Part shown: piece by piece, positions 56,983-64,000 of the stretch | Numbering within the stretch: position 1 is the first letter of the stretch | Layout of the letters: every line of letters begins with the position of its first letter | Assembly: GCF_963678635.1 (NCBI RefSeq) | Contig: NC_087066.1 | Coordinates: 18,475,275-18,539,274, forward strand | From: Symsagittifera roscoffensis | Taxonomy: Eukaryota > Xenacoelomorpha > Acoela > Convolutidae | Direction: 5' to 3' | Length of the DNA: 64,000 bases | The notes under the pieces: generated by a model | Databases searched by the model: none | What the model was told of the DNA's origin: nothing | What the model saw: the letters and a program-made list of their open reading frames with translations, nothing else | Translations under genes and position numbers: made by a program

Positions 56983-58116
56983 TTCAAAACTCTATCAAAA
57001 ATTGCTACCCAACAGTCACAAAGTCAGTCTTCACCGACATCATCCCAAGATAACCCAACACCACCTTCAACTACTCAAAATCCTCAAACATCTACACGAA
57101 TTTCTTTTCAAGACAATCCATACACTTTTGAAGAACGACATGCTCGTTTATCAGAACCACTAGAACCAGTTCAACGACAAGCACCTCTAAGCGAACCAAC
57201 ATATAACCTATACCCAACACTACCACAAGAACTAAGTAGAATAAGAAATCCTAGTCAAAACCAAAATACAGTCGAAATAAATAGACAAATTATACATCCT
57301 CGACGAAACAGAAATTTTCAAACTCCCCGAGTTCATTTTGATATACCTCAATCCCCATCACAAAACACTCCAGAAAACCCCATTGGTATATTACCAGAAA
57401 CCCCTACGCTTCTTTCACAACGTAGCACCTCAAGCCTACCATCAGATTACTTAGGTTCAACACCAACATCTGAACAAATACGTGAAAATCCCTTTAACCC
57501 CCCAAACCAGGCATCACGACTACCATATTGGACAACACATTCATTTACACAAGGTGAATTAAATTTAGTCAATAATCCAATAGATATTTCTACGGATACA
57601 ACAACATCCTCATCACTACCAGAAACATTATCACTACCATCAACACCATCAATAAGCCAGATTTCACCACCACCTTTTAACTTAAATTTTCCAAATAATC
57701 TCGACGCCAGATATCGAGAACAATCATCAATAAATATTCCTTTAAGACTAGATTGGAATACATTTACAGCACCTCCACCATTATTTGGACAACATCAAGA
57801 AAGTAACCGCCTTCATAACTGGGCACTTAATAGATTACAATATCGCCAAGATATTCACAACGATATCCGTGATCACAATATTCAAATACTCCAACAAAAC
57901 AGTTTACAATTAAAGTTTGAAATCACAGTTAAGTTAAACAATATTACCCAACATCCCTACCCATTAAACCCACCTAACATAACAGCTCAATCACTACCAC
58001 CACCGTTTATAACTACTGAAGTAATATACAAATACGACAGATATACCAAAAACACAATTGGCTACATTACATTTTATAATCCATACTCAGGATTATCATA
58101 CACATGTATATTCTAA
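56983..58116 (+). CDS. ORF5 of the retroelement, 377 codons with no ATG
   Basis: The frame is open from just after a TAA (56980) to TAA at 58114 and contains no ATG, so it needs splicing, a non-AUG start or frameshifting. The first about 200 codons are Gln/Pro/Ser/Thr-rich; later parts look more folded ('NWALNRLQYRQDIHNDI', 'TIGYITFYNPYSGL'). It overlaps the env start by 13 nt. The frame is conserved in copy A over its first 190 codons, also without ATG, which speaks for real coding. Acceptor-like AGs lie at 57015, 57023 and 57027; the CAG at 57027 is shared with copy A. No known family. It could be an upstream part of a spliced structural protein. Confidence 0.6.
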   Translation, partial: FKTLSKIATQQSQSQSSPTSSQDNPTPPSTTQNPQTSTRISFQDNPYTFEERHARLSEPLEPVQRQAPLSEPTYNLYPTLPQELSRIRNPSQNQNTVEINRQIIHPRRNRNFQTPRVHFDIPQSPSQNTPENPIGILPETPTLLSQRSTSSLPSDYLGSTPTSEQIRENPFNPPNQASRLPYWTTHSFTQGELNLVNNPIDISTDTTTSSSLPETLSLPSTPSISQISPPPFNLNFPNNLDARYREQSSINIPLRLDWNTFTAPPPLFGQHQESNRLHNWALNRLQYRQDIHNDIRDHNIQILQQNSLQLKFEITVKLNNITQHPYPLNPPNITAQSLPPPFITTEVIYKYDRYTKNTIGYITFYNPYSGLSYTCIF

Positions 58117-60722
58117 AATTATTAATTTTTCTCCAACTCTTTTTTCTAGTAATCTCAAATCAAAACATAAACCCTTCCCCTCGTACAGGACCACAAGATT
58201 TATTAGTAACACATTACGATTGTGAAGAAAATGAACAAAAAACACTACACAAATATGCAATAAATCAAGTATCACAATGTGAAACAGAACCACAAGCTAT
58301 AGAAACCACAAATGTAATAGCAACACTCTATTCAAAAGCCCGAGCAACAACAGTTACAGGTTATAAATTCACAGCAACATTTTCCGAAAAGAAAGTACAT
58401 TGTTCACAAGTCTCGAACGGAAACAAAAACCGACTTGACCATGAATCATTCTATCAGAGTAATATAGAACGTCTTTTACATGTCAATCCCGACGATTGTA
58501 AAAATGAATTACTTAGACTAAACATCACACAAAATAAAAACTCCGAAAGAAAGTTAGTTAACTTTCAAGTTTTTTCAGACTCTGTACATCAATCACAACT
58601 TGAAAGACACCAAGGACATATAAAACTAGACGAAAAATACCCATATAACGGCGCACACGGACGATTAACCTATGACCTACACGATAAACATTGGATACCA
58701 CACATTGGTATGAATAACCCATCAAACTGCAAAGCAGACACAAAAAATAAAGGATACCAAGAAATAATGTTTTTCGATTGGAAAATATAACTCGAAAAAA
58801 TACAACTAACACGAGATTTATCAGATAATACAATGATCTATCAAGGAATCCGATTACCTTGTAAAAATGATCAAGGTTATTGCGACCCTACAACGAGAAC
58901 ACAAGCAACAATTGTTTGGTTCCCCGAAGATACATGTACAACATTTCAAGTAGCAAGAATACACGCTCGTATGATAAAATTTCACGAAAAATACTTTATA
59001 CAATCAGTTCCATATGAACAAGTACATCCATCACGAAAACAAAGTACTAATTTTAGAAACATACACAATATAGAAAATAAATTGACACGTTTTCAAATAT
59101 ATCAAGAAACAGAACTTGCATGTAAATATAGAAATCCACTCCATAAAACACAATACTCTGAAATATTAGTTGAATACGAAAAAGGATTCGACATGACCAC
59201 TGGAAAAATAAAAATTGACCCATATGCCACAGGTCATCCTCCAAACGAAGGAACATCCTATATACCAGTTAATTTTGAAAAAAGCAACGGACAACCTGGT
59301 GGACATCTAAAACCCCATGACACCAGAAGCACACGCTTACAAGAATTATCACTAATGAATACTACATACTTCGGTAATATCCACTATGATATTCATTTAG
59401 ATATGAAACTAGATTATACAATTAGCCGAATTTTTCAAGAAATGTCACTCTCCGAATTAGAAACACTACACCAACTATGCGAATTAGAACGAACACAAAT
59501 ATTACAATCACTTGCACTAGCAGTATTAAAAATACCCTATGCAGGATACTTATTATCTGGAAATAGATCAAATTTTTTAGACTATGAAGGAAACATCTTA
59601 TGGTTTTATACTTGTACTAAAAAAGTATCACCACTATACGTTTTTGAAGATAAACGATGTTATAAAAGAATCCCTATCTTTTATAAGAATAAAGTACATT
59701 TCGTGGATACACTTTCACGAAGAACCTATTTCTGGGATACCGCAGTCCCATGTGGATCAGAAAACAGCCACAATGTAGTACAACTAAACCCTGATGAAAA
59801 TAAATATTATCTTCTCACTCCATATCCCACATTAATGCAATCACCCAAAAAATTTTCACCAGAAAGCATTCGCGCTATTGCTCGAAACCCAAATATAGAC
59901 TTACAATCAATAGGAATCTATTCAAAATCAGATATTCAACATCACATTAGAACACAACAATTCCAAGAATTATTAACACAAATGGACACTATACAAAGAC
60001 AATCAATAGATCAAAATTTACGCAAACTTGCAGAAACCGCAGGATTTGCCGATATCTACACGCAAGACTATAGCGGATATTTTAAAGACATTAAAGATTA
60101 TATATATCTAAACGGTGAAAAATACCGTCCCCAAGATATATCACCAATTAACATTTTTAGCTTTGTTACACTCAAAAATGAGATCCTCGATTTTCTAGGA
60201 TGGCCCTACTACATCTTAGAAAAATTGACTATTTTATACGCAATGTTTAACTTTATTGGATTTCTTTTCTCACTTTTAAAAGGAATCTACAACACATGTG
60301 CTATACACACACAAGTAAACAGACAAGCAAGCGTAGCACGCATACTCTTTGCAGGATTTTTTGGAATCTTTTCTACATCTATAAACAAAATTCTTTTAGA
60401 CGCACAAATAAAAGAATATAACACAAAAATAGCAACACGACAAAATACATACGACGAAGAACATAACAATGTAGACATAACGCCAACGGCACCACAATTA
60501 CCACCCCTACCAAATAACCATCCACTATCCCTAGTCCCACGAAATTTTCGAAATTTAGCCATCACACATAATCCAAATTTTCGACTCACCACATCACAAA
60601 GTCCCATCCAACATATAATGACACACCAGTCACAAGATGATAATACTTATGAACAAATTATTGAACAACCCCATACCACCGCTTTTCAGTCTCAAAATAA
60701 TCATTTTTTTAGCCCACGATGA
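58104..60722 (+). pseudogene. Envelope-like glycoprotein gene of copy B, one nonsense codon
   Basis: The frame of 873 codons (stop included) is interrupted only by TAA at 58788-58790 (codon 229), where copy A has CAA. It begins with a signal peptide ('MYILKLLIFLQLFFLVIS'), then a Cys-containing ectodomain with 'CKNDQGYCDPTTRTQATIVW', 'EDTCTTF' and several N-x-S/T sites, then hydrophobic segments near residues 706-732 and 741-762, and a Pro/Gln-rich tail of about 110 residues. Size and layout fit a viral fusion glycoprotein. The Cys/ATIVW pattern recalls chuvirus-type (class III-like) glycoproteins captured by some insect retroelements, but this is an unverified impression. As found it would give only a truncated N-terminal product. 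Confidence 0.75.
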
Positions 60723-62703
60723 GCCGCCAACTTGGATCACTACACCGATCAAATTCCCACCCAACCAATCTTACCTCTCCAATCCCAATAATACCACTTT
60801 TTGCTTTTCCGCCACCCGATTTTCCATCTAGTAATGTAACATCAGGCATGAATTCCGATACTAATTCACACATCTCAGTTTTATACTCCATCTCATAACT
60901 CAATAACCCGAATATTGAAACCCCCGATGAATTTGCCGACTCTGAACCATCTCCATCAAATAATTTTCACACCAATCCCCTAAATTTTTCTCAACCCCCT
61001 TTTCAACCCATATTATCCAATAACCCTGACCCAATCACTTCCACACCCTCTTATGCTTCCCAAGTTACCCCAACCTACTCCTCACTTCATTCTGACCAAT
61101 CATCTCATTCTCCAGACACCCCCCGAATCTCCCCAGAGCTAGATAATTTTATTACCCTTCAACAACAACCCTACCACCTCCATACCCCAACAATAAACCA
61201 AATCTCCTCCACAATAAATTCATCCAACCCCCCTACCCCTACACCCTCTTCAAATTATACTGAATCATTAGCACCATCATCCACATCAACTGAATCTTCA
61301 CTCAACACTAATAGAGCTTACCGCACTTTTAAAAGAAAGTTCCCCAACCATCCTTTCCCAGCAAAACCAGGAACAGCCCGTGAATACATCAACCACCCCA
61401 AGCATACTAACACAAAAGAATTTTTAGCCATCACCTTACCCTCATTCCCACAATACACCTTAAACACCCCCCACGACACTAACGAAACACGCAACTTTGT
61501 AGATGAATACGTTTTAATGCCCACTCTCTCTTGGACCTCATATTATCATTTTACTAACCCTCTTTGCTTACCTTTATCTAACACTCACATCGATATAGAG
61601 CGAAATACGGACATGCTATATCGACTCACTACACCACTAACCGCTAGACATTTTACTTACGTTGGATATAAAAAATCACTAAAAACACACACTGCACCTA
61701 GAGCTAACGAATATACACTCGAATACTATGATCACAACATCATCAGAGCTAACCAAGATCAATTCTTAGACGACGATCGCTTCGCTAATCCACAAATTAC
61801 CGAGAAATTTTTCATCAAGACACCATATATATTTACACTAAACATCTTCGACCGAAAGTTTGATCACATTATTTCAGAAGCACTAACAGACACACAAGCA
61901 TACGAAAATTTTAAAGAACGCTTCCAAATATTTTCACTAACCTTTCATTTCCTTGCACCACACGAAAGAGATTTACACTGCTCACACGATATTATGTTGC
62001 GCACTAAACAAACCCACACATATAGTTATTATCGCTTCATCCAAAATCACTTTGACCTACACACACCCTCTAGACAACCACACCATCGTTTTCAATTCAT
62101 TAATTCCAAATACACTTCACCATTTTTCCTAAATTTCACATATTGCATTAAAGATACTAACCTTCTATTATGTTGCGCACTAAACAAACCCACACATATA
62201 GTTATTATCGCTTCATCCAAAATCACTTTGACCTACACACACCCTCTAGACAACCACACCATCGTTTTCAATTCATTAATTCCAAATACACTTCACCATT
62301 TTTCCTAAATTTCACATATTGCATTAAAGATACTAACCTTCATGGTATTCTTCGCAATTATGATCCCATAACCCAAATGTACATCTTCTGTCCCATCACC
62401 AAGACCTTCAACGCCGAAGAATCCCGACCCTTCCTTATCCCGCACGAGTTTGTACAACCTATAGAAATCCCAATTTTAGAATTCATCCACAACACTAAAT
62501 TCAATCACAAATTATATAATCTAATCCAAAACACACCTTATGAGTTTGCAGTTGGCACTGAAGAAATAACCACTATCAAGGCACTTCAATTGCTTTGGCC
62601 ACTGCTTCAGACTAAAAATATCATCCGCATCTTAGCTAAACTACTAACAACTTCCGATCTCATCCACGACATCTTCCCCCACGGTTTTTTCCCCGACGAC
62701 TAA
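60719..62703 (+). pseudogene. ORF6 of copy B, interrupted, no known family
   Basis: It starts in an ATGA overlap with env. A TAA at 60896-60898 (CAA in copy A) and a 176-bp tandem duplication (61991-62342) break an otherwise continuous frame of about 600 codons. The first about 240 codons are Ser/Pro/Thr-rich. The rest looks like a folded domain, with 'AYRTFKRKFPNHPF', 'RHFTYVGYKKSLKTH', 'CSHDIMLRTKQTH' and 'DIFPHGFFPD', rich in His, Phe and Tyr. No membrane segment. I recognise no relative in retroviruses or errantiviruses. Confidence 0.65.
61991..62342 (+). repeat. 176-bp identical tandem duplication in ORF6 of copy B
   Basis: 61991-62166 and 62167-62342 appear identical. Copy A has a single unit (about 24843-25018). 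176 is not divisible by three, so ORF6 is frameshifted. Identity of the units indicates a recent event. Confidence 0.95.
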
Positions 62704-64000
62704 CAGGTAAGTATGAATTAAATGAATATTACTAATTAATTAAAATATTAAAAAACTCAACATACTTTATCCATGTTTTCTTTAGATTTTTAGCCTTCAT
62801 CCGACAATCACCTACAAAAACCACAAAAGACAAATAAAAATCGCAAATTTCATCAAACAGATTTCAAAAATTCTATTAATCTCTTACACTTATAAATTTA
62901 TAAATTTAATACCAATGCAGTAAATTCATTTCTAAAAATTTTCCCCACAAGCAGTAAATCTAATTATGATGAAAATTTGTAACTTAAAATTCCCCCATAA
63001 CTAGCAGTAAATTTCCAAATTCTATGCAGTAAATTAATAAAATGCAAATGCAGTACTAACCTTTTGATATTTTCATTCATTCGCACAGAAATTCTATCCA
63101 CACTCGCACAGCTCGCCCACGAAGAATTGTTTAAAATAATGAATTTCAGTTTCAAGTTTTCACACTCAACAACTCTAACATATAATAACATGTTTCAAAC
63201 TTTCCTTTAACCCGGTTGGAAAGGAATCATATACTAAACAAAACTAACCAACGCAGCTTACTAAATACCACAAATCATAGAATAACAGCATGACTAAGAA
63301 AAGGAAACCAACGGTACCCAAACCGGATTAACCCAGTTTAAAACTGGATAATTTATTCTTTTGAAGACTATTATAAAGTCTAAGAAAGAAATAATAAAAC
63401 ACAAAAAAGTCGAAAGACAAACCCATACCACGAACAATTTGCTTTTTGGAAAAAGGACATAACCAACAAGACATAAGAAAAACCACAACAAACCCAACAT
63501 AAAACGTTGTCACATAACAGGACCCCTCACAAAAACCGCATGAAATCATACTCCCACTCCTGGCCTAACCCACCAGGAAGGACGTCCTGAGCATGCTCTA
63601 TAGCCGGCCTAACCCACCGCGCTACATCCACGCTTTGTGACCACACCTCTATTTTTAATAAGAGCTACTCAAGGGTGAGTAACTCTTCAAAATAACCGAA
63701 CTAAAACAAAAAGCTTTTGTGAAAACAACTAACTGAAATCATAATTAAAAAATATTAAACTAATAAATGTTTTATAAAATGTAAATTACATTATGCAATA
63801 CATAGATCAGAATACAACACCAAGGACGAACATCTAAAGACAAAACGACCCCACTACACTCGAGAGAGAATGGCCAACCACAATCGATATGCCACTCACA
63901 ATCACAACTCAAAGGATTTAGAGTACGACTTGACTTCGCAGAAAAGGACTTCATTGAACTAGACCAATGACCACCTCGATGTTCAAGTATACGTACAGAT
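62704..64000 (+). other. 3' non-coding region of copy B
   Basis: Matches copy A 25380-26660. It holds five 'gcagta(a)' motifs at about 62916-63056, a repeated 'ggcctaacccacc' (about 63562 and 63606), the palindrome ggacgtcc and the conserved stem-loop at 63660-63687. No sense ORF. The window ends before the 3' LTR. Confidence 0.55.
63660..63687 (+). other. Conserved stem-loop in the 3' region (copy B)
   Basis: AAGAG-C-TACTC, loop AAGGGT, GAGTA-A-CTCTT. The stem is kept in copy A; the loop and right arm also contain a donor-like GGTGAGTA. Confidence 0.55.

Larger units (their letters stand above)
45897..64000 (+). mobile_element. Giant env-bearing LTR retroelement, copy B (5'-truncated, 3' end outside window)
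   Basis: It is homologous to copy A throughout, but begins inside its 5' LTR at the TATA-like box and runs off the window about 0.3 kb before the expected 3' LTR (judged from copy A, where the end of the shared sequence at 26660 is 320 bp from the LTR). Gag-pol is intact; ORF1, ORF3, ORF4 and ORF5 are open. ORF2, env and ORF6 are each interrupted. Because the U3 promoter is missing from this LTR and several genes are broken, an autonomous cycle is unlikely. Confidence 0.93.

Noticed and set aside
56559-57030. Simple splice fusion of ORF3 to ORF5
   Set aside because: The shared donor (phase 2) and the shared CAG acceptor (phase 0) do not match in copy B. Only a non-shared AG would fit.
1-64000. 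CRISPR arrays, operons, bacterial-type promoters or rRNA
   Set aside because: None seen. The window is eukaryotic in character, with introns and retroelements.

Overview
The window looks like AT-rich, gene-poor nuclear DNA from an invertebrate animal. It has split genes with GT-AG introns, animal gene families (SLC10A7, a trypsin-fold protein), LINE and hAT remnants, MITEs and two copies of one giant LTR retroelement. The species cannot be named from the sequence alone.

Layout. 1-8.9 kb: repeat-rich intergenic DNA with a hAT transposase remnant (4.0-4.2 kb, minus), the main exon of a Gln/Ser-rich protein of unknown identity (4870-6129), and a decayed RNase H-like segment (minus). 8915-27389: a complete but inactivated provirus-like LTR element ('copy A'), 18.5 kb long, with 408/410-bp TG...CA LTRs and a 4-bp target duplication (CAAG). 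28.0-29.7 kb: a two-exon SLC10A7-type transporter. 31.0-33.0 kb: a dead Jockey-like LINE (minus). 33.4-35.5 kb: a three-exon gene for a basic LLPH-like protein. 39.5-39.9 kb: a hAT MITE with a perfect 8-bp target duplication. 40.5-44.0 kb (minus): a three-exon secreted trypsin-fold protein in which all three catalytic residues are replaced and a Tyr/Gly/Asn repeat domain of about 500 residues interrupts the C-terminal half. 44732-45141: a solo LTR with its own 4-bp duplication (AAAC). 45897-64000: 'copy B' of the same retroelement, better preserved, 5'-truncated inside its LTR and running off the window about 0.3 kb before its expected 3' LTR.

The retroelement is the main discovery. Comparing A and B gives this order: LTR, primer binding site, ORF1 (about 77 aa), a structured leader of about 0.9 kb, ORF2 (small, basic), one uninterrupted gag-pol frame (2740 aa in B: capsid-like region, CCHC knuckle, protease, RT, RNase H, integrase), ORF3 and ORF4 (small membrane proteins joined by an ATGA overlap), ORF5 (377 codons, Gln/Pro/Ser-rich, with no ATG in either copy), an envelope-like gene (signal peptide, Cys-rich ectodomain, membrane anchor, tail), ORF6 (about 600 codons, ATGA overlap with env, no family recognised), about 1.9 kb of structured non-coding DNA, LTR. 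Domain content, the GPY-like integrase tail and the 4-bp duplication suggest the Ty3/gypsy group. The size and number of extra genes are unusual for that group. The sense strand is very A-rich and G-poor compared with the host DNA.

Both copies are inactivated. A has many frameshifts, stops, tandem duplications and deletions. B keeps an intact gag-pol but has nonsense codons in env and ORF6, a 176-bp duplication in ORF6 and an 8-bp duplication in ORF2. They are described here as found.
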